The notes beneath the pieces were generated by a model. The model was not told the origin of the DNA. It saw nothing but the letters and a program-made list of their open reading frames with translations, and did not search any database. Shown piece after piece: positions 9,801 through 18,464 of a DNA stretch of 64,000 nt. A program made the position numbers and the translations under genes. Numbering within the stretch: the stretch's first letter is position 1; each line of letters starts with the position of its first letter. The DNA comes from UBA12077 sp963665525 (GTDB lineage: Bacteria; Bacteroidota; Bacteroidia; Bacteroidales; UBA12077): contig OY762280.1 of NCBI GenBank assembly GCA_963665525.1, positions 2,170,001 through 2,234,000 on the forward strand. The letters run 5' to 3'.

Positions 9801-10575
9801 GTTCAGTTACAGCAGCAACTTCTTTATCTAAAATATCATTTGGTAATCGATACTCTGGAATACCATATCGTAACCAACCTCCTGGATTTGGACTTGCTTC
9901 AAAAATATCACATTGATGCCCTTTTTGTTGAAGGAAATATGCTGAAGATAAACCTCCAGGACCAGCACCAATGATAGCTACTTTCTTGCCTGTAGATGCA
10001 GCTACTTTAGGAACAAACCGATGTTCTGATAATAAATCCTGATCTGCAGCAAAACGTTTCATATAATCAATACCTACTGCAGCACCTTCATCTAAATGAT
10101 TTCGACGACAAGCAACTTCGCAAGGACGAACACAAACACGACCGCAAATTGCAGGTAAAGGATTTGTTTCTTTGATCAATCCAATCGCCTCGCTGTAAAG
10201 TCCTTTCTCAATTAAAGAAATATACCCTTGCACATCGACACCTGCAGGACAAGTTTGTTTACATGGAGCTTCACAATCTGCATAGTGATTACTAACTAAT
10301 AAATCTAAAGCTGTTTTACGTGCTTTTTTAACCTTTTCGTTTTCAGTTTCAATTTTCATTCCTTCCTGTATCTTGGTAGAACAGGATGGTTGCATTCCAC
10401 GCATCCCCTCTACCTCAACCACACATACAAAACATGATGAGAAAGGTTTTAAACGTGGATCGTTACATAATGTTGGAATATCTATTCCGTTTCGTTTGGC
10501 TAACTCAAGAATGGTCTCTCCTGGCTTACCTTTTATATTTTTCCCGTTAAGAATTATATTTAGTTGATCGCTCAT
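6865..10575 (-). CDS. GltD/NuoG-like multi-domain Fe-S flavoprotein (fusion)
   Basis: A 1236-residue cytoplasmic fusion. Residues 1-80 form a [2Fe-2S] ferredoxin domain (C37, C48, C51, C65). About 85-180 is the GltD-type Fe-S domain (HYADCEAPCKQTCP). Next come an FAD site GAGPGG near 203 and a second dinucleotide site GGGNTAMD near 335 with the RR pair of NADPH-type GltD proteins. Two [4Fe-4S] ferredoxin motifs occupy about 634-690. A molybdopterin-oxidoreductase module begins with a [4Fe-4S] site (C712, C715, C719, C747). In formate dehydrogenases a Cys or Sec ligand follows; here that region reads TNNISSFHYVGQGR, with none. The C-terminal molybdopterin-binding domain also appears absent. 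It is last in an operon with HydC- and HydB-like genes. A role in NAD(P)/ferredoxin electron transfer is inferred, formate dehydrogenase activity unlikely. Confidence 0.85.
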   Translation of the reverse strand: MSDQLNIILNGKNIKGKPGETILELAKRNGIDIPTLCNDPRLKPFSSCFVCVVEVEGMRGMQPSCSTKIQEGMKIETENEKVKKARKTALDLLVSNHYADCEAPCKQTCPAGVDVQGYISLIEKGLYSEAIGLIKETNPLPAICGRVCVRPCEVACRRNHLDEGAAVGIDYMKRFAADQDLLSEHRFVPKVAASTGKKVAIIGAGPGGLSSAYFLQQKGHQCDIFEASPNPGGWLRYGIPEYRLPNDILDKEVAAVTELGTNIFYNKKLGDNLSYKELKKDYDSVILTIGSQRGTLIGCEGDDAENVYSGIDFLRNMQMTGQKYDFSGKTVAVVGGGNTAMDCCRTSLRCGAEKVYVIYRRTEKEMPANPIEIHESKIEGVEYMFLTNPSKVNKDKDGKLKSMTCLKMELGEPDASGRRRPVPIEGSEFEIELDYALAAIGQKTDVNFLDDINEFSTDGKLEVNRWGDIDADKNTLQTGAKSIFAAGDGVTGPATIIEAVAQAKVASRSCHQFLMGEELKSEPKEFISRRDNFKELTSEDFLGRYQNQLREEMPVLEADDRVNFKEVELGYADENVAQHEAERCLECGCTEFHTCDLKKYATQYNADQKHYEGNYQAHNLDFSHPFVEIDNNKCILCARCVRICKEVVGANALGLVNRGFETYVAPSMGNSLTETDCESCGSCISTCPTGAITENVNFKPGPVKLDTANSICHYCSVGCEVEYNHKSEFIWKVKGAEGQINKDGNICRYSRFGYPVMNDLNRITQPQLKVDGKFETITWKKAFEVIADEMKGADADENGFFAGARLSNEEMYMIQKIARAGVGTNNISSFHYVGQGRWYSQNSEANVPFEQIKDASRIYLLGSEVNMDNPVVSFMINNTREINNTAIELITNKDLSSMEHKVDKTSHVKSYYHFIKAVNYYLIEKGLHNALFIKDNCKGFDEYKRELAKENYDQLVKDSGVCCKECLEDFAENYNKEINAILVFSEKEVSSNESRELINLAMITGKLGKTANGIISLKEKNNSQGLFDMGISSKNGVGNVDLSDKKYAQKLAKKWDVKEFPAQTEKCTKELLNESLIKKFYIFGEDPIGCTIDSAKVQKWFADAEFIMVQDYFMTETAKKANLVLPATFPIETSGSFTNAQKHIQVFEKQFKGKVEIENFMQLIHIFNQFKETKVDSVDNIRKEIFEILSDVEKKENYEFIYTEKDNLNKLFKHGCDFVVKYFDEYFKKSFEVNNN

Positions 10576-10616
10576 TTTCTTTTAATTTAAATTATCGATT
10601 CAATTTCTTTGTTTGA

Positions 10617-12395
10617 TTATGATAATGTAATTGCATCAAACTTACACTTACTATAACACATACCACATTTAATACAAGCATCCTGACGTATGCTGTGTAC
10701 TTCTTTTCTTCCTCCATCAATTGCATTTGTTGGACAGTTTTTAGCACAAACTGTACATCCAGTACATTTCTCAGGATCAACAGTATATGTAAGTAATTTC
10801 TTACAATTCTTAGCAGGACATTTTTTATCCTTAATATGAGCTTCGTACTCGTGTCTAAAGTACTTTATAGTAGTTAAAACAGGATTTGGGGCAGTTTGTC
10901 CCAACCCACATAATGAGCTATCTTTTATTTGATAAGCTAATTCTTCTAATTTTTCAATATCTCCTTCTTGACCTTCGCCTTCCGTAATTCTTTCCAAAAT
11001 TTCTAACATTCGTTTCGTCCCAACACGACAGAAGGTACATTTACCACACGATTCTTTCACTGTAAAATCTAAGAAGAAACGTGCCATATCAACCATACAA
11101 GTTGTTTCGTCCATAACAACCATACCTCCGGATCCCATAATGGCTCCTGTAGCTGTTACCGATTCATAATCAACTTCTGTATCTGCTAAATATTCCGGGA
11201 TACAACCTCCTGAAGGACCTCCCAGCTGAACAGCTTTAAACTTTTTATCTTCAATGATTCCTCCACCTAATTTGAAAACAATATTACGAATCGACATTCC
11301 CATAGGTACTTCAACCAATCCACCGTGTTTAATTTTACCTGTTAAAGCAAAAACTTTTGTTCCATTGCTTTTTTCTGTTCCATACTTAGCATATGACTCT
11401 GGGCCGTTTAGTATAATATAAGGGATGTTCGCATAGGTTTCAACATTGTTATTATTTGTTGGTTTAGCCCACAATCCAGCTTCAGCAGGGAACGGAGGAC
11501 GCTTACGTGGCATTCCTCGCTCTCCTTCTATAGAAGCTATTAAAGCTGTTTCCTCACCACAAACAAAGGCTCCAGCTCCTTCTTTTACATAAAGATCAAA
11601 ATCGAAACCTTTGATGCCCATGATATTTTTCCCAAGATATCCTTTCTCTCTGGCTTGTTCAATCGCAATATTTAAACGTTTAATGGCCAGTGGATACTCT
11701 GCACGACAATAAATTACTCCTTCGTTTGCACCAATTGCATAACCTCCAATGGCCATTCCTTCAAGTACTGCATGTGGATCACCTTCCAATAATGAACGAT
11801 CCATAAATGCTCCCGGATCACCCTCATCAGCATTACAAATAATATATTTTTGATCTGACTTATAATTATAAGCAAATCTCCATTTCATTCCAGTGGTAAA
11901 ACCTCCACCTCCACGTCCTCGAATTCCTGATTCAAGAACTGTTTGTATAACATCTTCCTGACTAATTTTTTCTTTCAGTATTCTTTCTAATGCTTTATAT
12001 CCATTTAATTCAACATATTCATCAATATTTTCAGGATCAATTACACCACATTTTCTTAATGCAATCTTTACCTGTCCTTCCCAGAATAAGTCATCTTCGC
12101 ATTTAAATAAATCACTTTTAACAATAATATCTTTAACAGGTTCTCCTTGTTTTAAATGTTTATCAAAAATCTGCACAGCTTTTTCTTCATCTATTTCGCC
12201 GTACAAATATGATCCTGTTTCATCGATAACCTCAACAAGAGGCTCTCGATAACACATACCAATACAACCTGTTCGTTTAAGTTCAATATCTAGTTTATCA
12301 GCTTTTTGCAAAGCCTGTAGTTTATTATATACTTTATTAGCCCCTGCAGCAATCCCACAACTTGCTAAACCGACTAAGACTTTTATTTTTTCCAT
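10617..12395 (-). CDS. NuoF/HydB-like NADH-binding FMN Fe-S subunit
   Basis: A 592-residue subunit. The order is a thioredoxin-like [2Fe-2S] region (C13, C44, C48; a fourth ligand is not obvious), the NADH/FMN module (GIRGRGGGGF near 157-166, CNADEGDPGAFMDR near 187-200, GAGAFVCGEETAL), the [4Fe-4S] site ESCGKCTFC, and a C-terminal 2x[4Fe-4S] ferredoxin domain (CTGCTVCAKNC, CIKCGMCYSKC). The extra N- and C-terminal domains separate it from plain NuoF and match HydB of bifurcating hydrogenases or NAD-linked formate dehydrogenase beta subunits. It is the second gene of the operon, 32 bp after the NuoE-like gene. No hydrogenase catalytic subunit with an H-cluster is in the window. Confidence 0.93.
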   Translation of the reverse strand: MEKIKVLVGLASCGIAAGANKVYNKLQALQKADKLDIELKRTGCIGMCYREPLVEVIDETGSYLYGEIDEEKAVQIFDKHLKQGEPVKDIIVKSDLFKCEDDLFWEGQVKIALRKCGVIDPENIDEYVELNGYKALERILKEKISQEDVIQTVLESGIRGRGGGGFTTGMKWRFAYNYKSDQKYIICNADEGDPGAFMDRSLLEGDPHAVLEGMAIGGYAIGANEGVIYCRAEYPLAIKRLNIAIEQAREKGYLGKNIMGIKGFDFDLYVKEGAGAFVCGEETALIASIEGERGMPRKRPPFPAEAGLWAKPTNNNNVETYANIPYIILNGPESYAKYGTEKSNGTKVFALTGKIKHGGLVEVPMGMSIRNIVFKLGGGIIEDKKFKAVQLGGPSGGCIPEYLADTEVDYESVTATGAIMGSGGMVVMDETTCMVDMARFFLDFTVKESCGKCTFCRVGTKRMLEILERITEGEGQEGDIEKLEELAYQIKDSSLCGLGQTAPNPVLTTIKYFRHEYEAHIKDKKCPAKNCKKLLTYTVDPEKCTGCTVCAKNCPTNAIDGGRKEVHSIRQDACIKCGMCYSKCKFDAITLS

Positions 12396-12427
12396 GTTTA
12401 ATTTTTTAGGTTTCCAGTTGGAAATAG

Positions 12428-12946
12428 TTAATTACTTTCTTTAATCTTGATTTCCTTAACGATTTTTACAGCCTGAGCACCTGTAAGTTTACCGTAAGTA
12501 TCATCTCCAATCATCATAACCGGAGCTAAAGAGCAACAACCAAGACAAGCAACAGACTCTAATGTGAAAAGTCCGTTTTCAGTAGTTTCGCCATCTTTTA
12601 TTCCCAGAGCATCTTCTAATGCTTCAGAAATTGCAGTGGCATTCTGCACATGGCAAGCTGTACCATGGCATACTTTCACAATATGTTTTCCAACCGGATT
12701 TAACCTGAACTGGGTATAAAACGTAGCAACACCGTACATCTCGCTTAGTTTTAATCCTGTTAGTTCAGAAATCTTAATAAAAGCTTCGGTAGGTAAATAA
12801 CCGTAAATATTCTGTGTCCCTTGTAAAATAGGAATCAGGTTTCCCTTTTTGCTTTTATATTTCTCAATTAGTGGATCTATTAAGGACAGATCCACAGAAG
12901 CCTGATTTGCAGCTTCTTTTTCCTGTAGTATTCGTTTTACTCGCAT
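12428..12946 (-). CDS. NuoE/HydC-like [2Fe-2S] subunit
   Basis: A 172-residue thioredoxin-like ferredoxin with all four cluster ligands, C93-x4-C98 and C134-x3-C138, in the context VCHGTACHV and ACLGCCSLAP. The N-terminal helical region (LIPILQGTQNIYGYLP) is typical of NuoE. The partner of NuoE is always a NuoF-like subunit, here encoded next. It is the first gene of the three-gene redox operon, with two small dyads upstream (12992-13013, 13040-13050) that could be control sites. Confidence 0.95.
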   Translation of the reverse strand: MRVKRILQEKEAANQASVDLSLIDPLIEKYKSKKGNLIPILQGTQNIYGYLPTEAFIKISELTGLKLSEMYGVATFYTQFRLNPVGKHIVKVCHGTACHVQNATAISEALEDALGIKDGETTENGLFTLESVACLGCCSLAPVMMIGDDTYGKLTGAQAVKIVKEIKIKESN

Positions 12947-13253
12947 AGCTTAAAAAACGCTTAGTTTATAATTAATGGTTTCGAAAATAATAATCAATAA
13001 TAAAGTATTGATTTATGAATAACAAAACTTATTATATGTCCTATAATAGGTTTACGATAAAAAATAATGATACTGATATTTACAAGTATTATTTAAAATT
13101 ATTCTAAGCATATATTTCTATTACTTAAGTGAGAATAAGCTTTTCTTATGTCTCTAATTTTATTTTTTAATAAAAAATACACTCCATCGCAATACAACAT
13201 CACATCATTTTAATACTTTTATAGGATTTTTAAGAAATGTGATTTTAAAATTT
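12947..13253. other. Divergent intergenic region, redox operon / SNF2 helicase
   Basis: About 300 bp of very AT-rich DNA between two divergently transcribed units, so it must hold both promoters. Besides the dyads at 12992-13013 and 13040-13050 I see a short hairpin-like ATAAG/CTTAT pair near 13130. No exact TAnnTTTG promoter with a well-placed TTG was found, and no RNA gene or additional ORF. Confidence 0.5.
12992..13013. promoter_or_regulatory. Dyad upstream of the redox operon
   Basis: AATCAATA and TATTGATT are 8-bp inverted arms around a 6-bp centre. The dyad starts 45 bp upstream of the NuoE-like start codon. A second small palindrome, CCTATAATAGG, lies at 13040-13050. Either could be an operator; neither matches the Rex consensus. 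Chance occurrence in AT-rich DNA is possible. Confidence 0.3.
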
Positions 13254-16211
13254 ATGCCTCAGAAAAAATTTGTCATCGGTGTAATTCATCATCCATTATT
13301 TGGATTAATCATGGTTCCATATATTGTAATCATAAAACCTAATCATGGATTTTATCATATCGAAGCTAAAATATCACAATTAAATATTAAAAGGTATATT
13401 AATGATTTTTCGGAAAACGAAAAACAGCTTATCAAATGGATCGATGAATATAGTGATCAGAATTTGCATAAAATATTTTCTAAAAAAAGAGGCCAAACTA
13501 CTGTTGATTTTATTAGCAAATTAAAAAAGGAATTTGCTGATGAATATATTCGTCCATATATAGAAAAGCGCTTGGTAAAATGCACCAATTTACTTCAAGA
13601 AATGGATCTTGATCTTTACTTTAAAGAAAAACCCAAGTATATTAATTCTGATGATAAAATTGAGGTGAAAAAAGGTAGAGCACAATCGGTATTTAATATA
13701 AGTAGATTGGAAAATGAATCTCAATATTATCTTACCATACGCCACGATAACAAGGAATTGAATTTGTTAGAAAAATCCGCATTTATTTTAACTGAGAATC
13801 CTTGTAGAATAATTATTGACAGTAAGCTTTATATTTTTGATGATATCAATGCAAAGAAACTATTGCCATTTTTTCAAAGAGATTGTATACACGTTCCTAA
13901 ATCATCTGAAAAAAAATGGTTCGAAACCTTTGCTCTCGAAAGTATTAAACAGTACAAAGTAAAGTCTCAAGGATTTGATATAAATAAAATCATTTCTACG
14001 AAACTGGCAGAGCTTTCTTTCGAACAGGATTTAAAAGGTAATCCTACGCTTATTTTATCTTTTTTCTATAACGATCAAATAAAGTTCTTTGCAAATAAAG
14101 GATCTAAGTCGTCAGTTCGATTCGAAGATCAGAATGATCATTTTACATTTCATAAAATTGAAAGAGATTATCACTGGGAAAATGATGTCATGGATAAACT
14201 TAATTCCATTGGGCTCATAAATTCTGAGGAATGTCATTTTTATCCTCAAAAAATCGAAGAAACAGACAAAAGCGAAAATATCTATGAATTTATTCAATGG
14301 TTAAGTTTAAACAAACAGAAAATTGAATCATTTGGAATACAATTATTTCAAAAACAAAAAGACATTCAATATGCTTTATTTGAGCCCGAAATTCAATCAA
14401 ATGTCAAAGAAGAAACTGATTGGTTCGATATTCACATTTTAATTCAGATTGGAGAATTCTCAATCCCTTTTCCAAAATTCAGGAAAAATATATTGAATGG
14501 TATCAGGGAATATAAACTACCCAATGGAGAAATTGCCATTCTTCCAAAAGAATGGTTCGAACAATATAAAGAGTTATTTCAGTTTGGAAGAGATGCAGGT
14601 AAAAGTATTCAGCTCGATAAGCATCACTTTGGATTAATCGAAACTACTGCTCCTGAAAAAAGCAAATCTATCATTGAAAAATATCAAAAGCTTATTTCGA
14701 GTTACGATAAAAATCAATATAATTTACCTGAAGGTTTAAATGCAGAATTACGTCCTTATCAGAAAGAAGGTTTTTCTTGGATGCAAATGTTACAAGAAAA
14801 TTATTTTGGCGGTTGCTTAGCCGACGATATGGGACTAGGAAAAACCTTGCAAACCTTAACACTCCTTTTAAACTCAAGAGGGAAATTTAATGGCGGAAAT
14901 TATGAACCTCAAAAAACTCATAAACCAGCTCTTGCTCAACTGGATATTTTTGACCAGATCAATTTAAAAGATGTAACAACATCTGCCACAACTTTAATTA
15001 TTATGCCAACTTCTTTGGTACATAATTGGGAAACCGAAATTAAAAAATTTACCTCGGAACTAAAATGCACCAAATTTATTGGCCAAAATCGACCAAAAGA
15101 TATTCGTTATTTTAAAAATTTTGATATCGTTTTAACTTCTTATGGAATCGTTAGAAATGATATTGAACTACTAAAATCGTATAAATTTTTTTATTTGATT
15201 TTAGATGAAAGCCAATATATTAAAAATCCTGACTCTAAAATATATAAAGCAGTTAATCAGTTAATTTCTAAGCATCGTTTGGTTTTAACAGGAACTCCTA
15301 TTGAAAATTCATTGACTGATTTATGGTCTCAAATTAATTTTTTAAATAAAGGTCTATTAGGGAATTTGCGTTTCTTCAAGCGTGAATTTGTTAGCCCTAT
15401 CGAAAAAAATACCGATCCTGAGAAAAAGGAAAAATTACAACAATTTATCAAGCCATTTGTACTTCGGCGAACCAAGCATCAAGTTGCAAAAGATTTACCT
15501 GATAAAGTTGAATCTGTAATTTATTGCGACATGAGCGAAGAGCAAAAATCGTTCTACGAAGAAGAAAAATCCAAAATCAGGAATTCGATCATGGAGACCA
15601 TTGAAAAAACAGAAGATAAACCAACTATATTAGCTATTGAAGGCTTAAATAAACTTCGACAGATTGCTAATCATCCTGTTTTAATTGATCCTGAATTTGA
15701 TGCACAGTCAGGTAAATACGAAACTATTACCCACAATATTGAAAACTTAATTGCCGAAAATCATAAAGTACTTATTTTTTCGGCTTATGTAAAGCACTTA
15801 AACCTGATTGCTAAATACCTTGAATTAAATGCTCATTCTTTCTCAATGCTAACTGGAAGTACACAAAACAGAGAGAAAGTAATAACAGATTTTCAAAAAT
15901 CAGAAGATAAAAATGTTTTTCTTATCCAGATAAGAGCTGGAGGAGTAGGTTTAAACCTTACCGAAGCTGATTATGTATTTATTATTGACCCGTGGTGGAA
16001 TCCGGCCGTTGAAGAACAAGCCATCAACAGAACGCATCGCATTGGGCAAGATAAAAAAGTGATGGTATACCGATTTATTTCATCAGAAACTGTCGAAGAA
16101 AAAATACAGCAACTAAAAGCACGCAAATCAGAACTAGCGGATTCTTTAATCAACACAGAACAAACCGTTCAAAAAATGAATCTGGAACAAATTTTAGAAT
16201 TTTTGAATTGA
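13254..16211 (+). CDS. SNF2 family DEAD/DEAH-box helicase
   Basis: A 985-residue Swi2/Snf2-type ATPase. Walker A (DDMGLGKTLQT) is near residue 523, motif II reads LDESQ near 649, motif III is TGTPIENSLTDLW, and motif VI ends in NRTHRIGQDKKVMVYRF. Both RecA-like lobes are therefore present. The N-terminal 450 residues are lineage-specific, perhaps a target-binding region. I prefer the ATG at 13254 (MPQKKFVIG) over an in-frame GTG 15 bp upstream. Bacterial proteins of this group are thought to remodel DNA-protein complexes such as stalled RNA polymerase. It stands alone, with no methylase or nuclease beside it, so a defence role is not indicated. Confidence 0.92.
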   Translation: MPQKKFVIGVIHHPLFGLIMVPYIVIIKPNHGFYHIEAKISQLNIKRYINDFSENEKQLIKWIDEYSDQNLHKIFSKKRGQTTVDFISKLKKEFADEYIRPYIEKRLVKCTNLLQEMDLDLYFKEKPKYINSDDKIEVKKGRAQSVFNISRLENESQYYLTIRHDNKELNLLEKSAFILTENPCRIIIDSKLYIFDDINAKKLLPFFQRDCIHVPKSSEKKWFETFALESIKQYKVKSQGFDINKIISTKLAELSFEQDLKGNPTLILSFFYNDQIKFFANKGSKSSVRFEDQNDHFTFHKIERDYHWENDVMDKLNSIGLINSEECHFYPQKIEETDKSENIYEFIQWLSLNKQKIESFGIQLFQKQKDIQYALFEPEIQSNVKEETDWFDIHILIQIGEFSIPFPKFRKNILNGIREYKLPNGEIAILPKEWFEQYKELFQFGRDAGKSIQLDKHHFGLIETTAPEKSKSIIEKYQKLISSYDKNQYNLPEGLNAELRPYQKEGFSWMQMLQENYFGGCLADDMGLGKTLQTLTLLLNSRGKFNGGNYEPQKTHKPALAQLDIFDQINLKDVTTSATTLIIMPTSLVHNWETEIKKFTSELKCTKFIGQNRPKDIRYFKNFDIVLTSYGIVRNDIELLKSYKFFYLILDESQYIKNPDSKIYKAVNQLISKHRLVLTGTPIENSLTDLWSQINFLNKGLLGNLRFFKREFVSPIEKNTDPEKKEKLQQFIKPFVLRRTKHQVAKDLPDKVESVIYCDMSEEQKSFYEEEKSKIRNSIMETIEKTEDKPTILAIEGLNKLRQIANHPVLIDPEFDAQSGKYETITHNIENLIAENHKVLIFSAYVKHLNLIAKYLELNAHSFSMLTGSTQNREKVITDFQKSEDKNVFLIQIRAGGVGLNLTEADYVFIIDPWWNPAVEEQAINRTHRIGQDKKVMVYRFISSETVEEKIQQLKARKSELADSLINTEQTVQKMNLEQILEFLN

Positions 16212-16546
16212 GATCAAAATAATCATTGAAAAATACTTCCCAAAAGACAATCTTCAATAAACAATGATCTTCAAACATATAAATATAGTGAGGTTATTCA
16301 CAAAGATATCAAAACGAAAGGATTTTAGATTTATAGAAATTAAAAAGCAGTTTCAGGATAACAAGAACGCTTTCTTTAAACTGAATAAATATCATTTATT
16401 AAAAACAAAGATACCTTGCCAACTGTTTATATCTTCAGCAGATTTACATTAATCTTTGAAAATTGCTAATTCGTCCAAAATTTGGAACTATTTTTGCTAG
16501 CCAACATATAAGCTAAAAAAAACTATTTTGTGATAGAAAGGATAAC
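16212..16546. other. 335-bp intergenic region
   Basis: This region lies between the helicase and the first sensor kinase. A 62-codon open frame at 16264-16452 has no recognisable motif or promoter and I do not call it a gene. Near the end are a TATTTTTG element (16489-16496) and a ribosome-binding-like AAAGGA at 16537-16542, just before the kinase start. Nothing else is recognisable. Confidence 0.5.
16489..16496 (+). promoter_or_regulatory. Candidate -7 element of the first sensor kinase gene
   Basis: TATTTTTG matches the Bacteroidota -7 consensus TAnnTTTG exactly. A TTG at 16463-16465 lies 23 bp upstream, slightly further than the usual 19-21 bp. It would give a leader of roughly 45 nt before the ATG at 16547. 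Confidence 0.4.
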
Positions 16547-18346
16547 ATGATGAATCGAAGATTAAATAGTTACATTACAATATTTTATATAATAATACTG
16601 GTTTTAATAACTATTTTAGGAACACATGCTTCAATTCCTATAAATAATGCACCATTGCAAAATCAGACCGGTCAAATAAATCAAGTTGAGTTAATTTTAA
16701 CCGAAGATGAAAAACAATGGTTAAAGGAACACCCTGTAATTAAGGTAGGTTCTGATCCAAACTGGGCTCCTTTTGAGTATAGAGATGAAAATGGCCAATA
16801 TCAAGGAATAGACATTCAATATCTGAAATTAATTGAACAAAAGTTAGGAATTAAATTTGTGATGTGTAAAGAAAAAAACTGGCAGGATATTATTCAAAAG
16901 TCATATTCAAAAGAAATCGACATCTTAACAGGAATTAATGAAACTTACGAAAGGAAAAAACATTTCAATTTTACTAATATTTATATCACACATCCTATTT
17001 CTATTTTTTCATATAAAGATATTACTCACATTAGAAATTTAGATGAACTTAGTGGCGAAAAAGTAGCAGTAGTAGATGGTTATTATACGAATGAACTTTT
17101 AAAAACCAAATATCCAACACTCAACTTAATTCTTGTTGAAACACCTCGTGATGCACTAAAGCTTTTAAATAAAAAGAAAGTTGTTGCATATGTTGAAGGC
17201 ATGGTAATTGCTAACTATTATATTAATGAAAGAAACTATAAAAACATTGGCATTGTTGGAGAAACACCTTTTAGTTATGAACTAAGACTGGCTGTTCGTA
17301 AAGATTGGACAACTCTACATTCAATTTTACAAAAAGCACTCCAGACAATTTCTGAATCTGAAAAAGAATATATTTACTATAATGGAATTTCTGCAAGAGC
17401 TGATAAAAAGTTTAACTTTCGTTTATTTTTCCTAATCATTATTCCATGTCTTTTAGTGTTACTGTTTTTTATAATCTGGAATCGTAAATTAAGCAAAGAG
17501 GTTCATAGGCGAAAACAGGCACAAGAAGCTTTAAATAATGCAATAAAAGAATTAAAAGATACTCAAACTCATTTGGTTCAAAGTGAAAAGATGTCAACTG
17601 TGGGAGAACTTACAGCTGGTATTGCACATGAAATAAAAAATCCACTGAACTTTATTATGATGGGTATGGATGGAATAACCAATGGAGTAGATGCTTATGA
17701 GAAAATAATAACTGCTTACGAAAAAATGCATACTAAACTAACAGAGCAAGATATTATATACATTCAAAATTTAAAAGAAAATTTAGATTATCATTATTAC
17801 AGATACGAGTGTGAATCATTAACTAAAAGTGTTCAGGAAGGTGTAGAAAACATACACGAAATAACAAAAAGCCTGAATACCTTTTCTTATTTTGCAGGAA
17901 AAGAAATGGTACTTTCAAATATCAATGATAGTTTAAAATCAACTCTAGTTATTCTACGAAACCAATACAAATATAGCATAGAAATAATTAAAGACTTTGG
18001 AGATATACCTGATATAAAATGCTACCCGGGTAAGCTCAACCAGGTTTTTGTAAATATAATATCAAATGCTATTCAGGCTATTGAGGATAAAGGAACTATT
18101 CACATCAAAACGTATACTGAAGATAATTATCTTAAAATTCAAATAAAAGACTCTGGAAAAGGTATGAGTAAAGAAGTATTGGATAATATTTTTACCCCAT
18201 TTTATACTACCAAAGAAATTGGTAAAGGAACAGGTTTAGGATTATCAATTAGTAAAAATATCATTGACGAACACAAAGGTACTATTGACGTTTCATCAGA
18301 AATTGGAGAGGGTACTGAATTTATTATTAACTTACCTATTCATTAA
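16547..18346 (+). CDS. Sensor histidine kinase with solute-binding (SBP_bac_3-type) sensor
   Basis: A 599-residue membrane kinase. An N-terminal membrane helix or signal (about 10-28) precedes a periplasmic family-3 solute-binding domain (about 55-280, opening VGSDPNWAPFEYRD). A single transmembrane helix follows (about 292-311), then a short coiled coil and the phosphoacceptor box ELTAGIAHEIKNPLNFI with H361. The ATPase domain has an N box (NIISNAIQAI), G1 (DSGKGM) and G2 (GKGTGLGLSI). The family-3 fold usually binds amino acids or similar small polar ligands, so it likely senses an extracellular solute; the ligand is unknown. No response regulator is adjacent. The next gene is its paralogue, sharing architecture throughout. 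Confidence 0.92.
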   Translation: MMNRRLNSYITIFYIIILVLITILGTHASIPINNAPLQNQTGQINQVELILTEDEKQWLKEHPVIKVGSDPNWAPFEYRDENGQYQGIDIQYLKLIEQKLGIKFVMCKEKNWQDIIQKSYSKEIDILTGINETYERKKHFNFTNIYITHPISIFSYKDITHIRNLDELSGEKVAVVDGYYTNELLKTKYPTLNLILVETPRDALKLLNKKKVVAYVEGMVIANYYINERNYKNIGIVGETPFSYELRLAVRKDWTTLHSILQKALQTISESEKEYIYYNGISARADKKFNFRLFFLIIIPCLLVLLFFIIWNRKLSKEVHRRKQAQEALNNAIKELKDTQTHLVQSEKMSTVGELTAGIAHEIKNPLNFIMMGMDGITNGVDAYEKIITAYEKMHTKLTEQDIIYIQNLKENLDYHYYRYECESLTKSVQEGVENIHEITKSLNTFSYFAGKEMVLSNINDSLKSTLVILRNQYKYSIEIIKDFGDIPDIKCYPGKLNQVFVNIISNAIQAIEDKGTIHIKTYTEDNYLKIQIKDSGKGMSKEVLDNIFTPFYTTKEIGKGTGLGLSISKNIIDEHKGTIDVSSEIGEGTEFIINLPIH

Positions 18347-18381
18347 AATATTCACTTATAGATAGAATTATTATTCTTTTC

Positions 18382-18412
18382 TTGATTTATCTTTAAGTGT
18401 TTTGTAACTTTT
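18382..18412 (+). promoter_or_regulatory. Candidate promoter of the second sensor kinase gene
   Basis: TTG (18382-18384), then 20 bp, then TAACTTTT (18405-18412), close to the Bacteroidota TAnnTTTG element. The 14-bp string GTTTTGTAACTTTT recurs at 20413-20426 with the same TTG and 20-bp spacing. Transcription from here would give a long leader of about 150 nt that includes the direct repeats at 18465-18503. Confidence 0.45.
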
Positions 18413-18464
18413 ATTTTCAAAAAAATAAACCTTGAACGTATCTTGGAGTTTTTAAATTAATTAA

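Noticed and set aside
6865..10575. NAD-dependent formate dehydrogenase alpha subunit
   Set aside because: The Cys/Sec position is not filled, the C-terminal molybdopterin-binding domain is missing, and the GltD insert is uncharacteristic.
6865..12946. [FeFe]-hydrogenase operon
   Set aside because: HydB- and HydC-like subunits are present, but no protein carries the H-cluster cysteine motifs.
13237..13253. GTG 13239 as helicase start
   Set aside because: An in-frame ATG five codons later starts the protein at a more typical N-terminus; the first five codons are uninformative.
13254..16211. SNF2 helicase as part of a phage-defence island
   Set aside because: No methylase, nuclease or other defence gene is near; the flanks are a metabolic operon and sensor kinases.
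16264..16452. 62-codon open frame between the helicase and the first kinase
   Set aside because: It has no recognisable domain, signal or promoter, and its Lys/Asn/Phe-rich composition matches translated AT-rich intergenic DNA.
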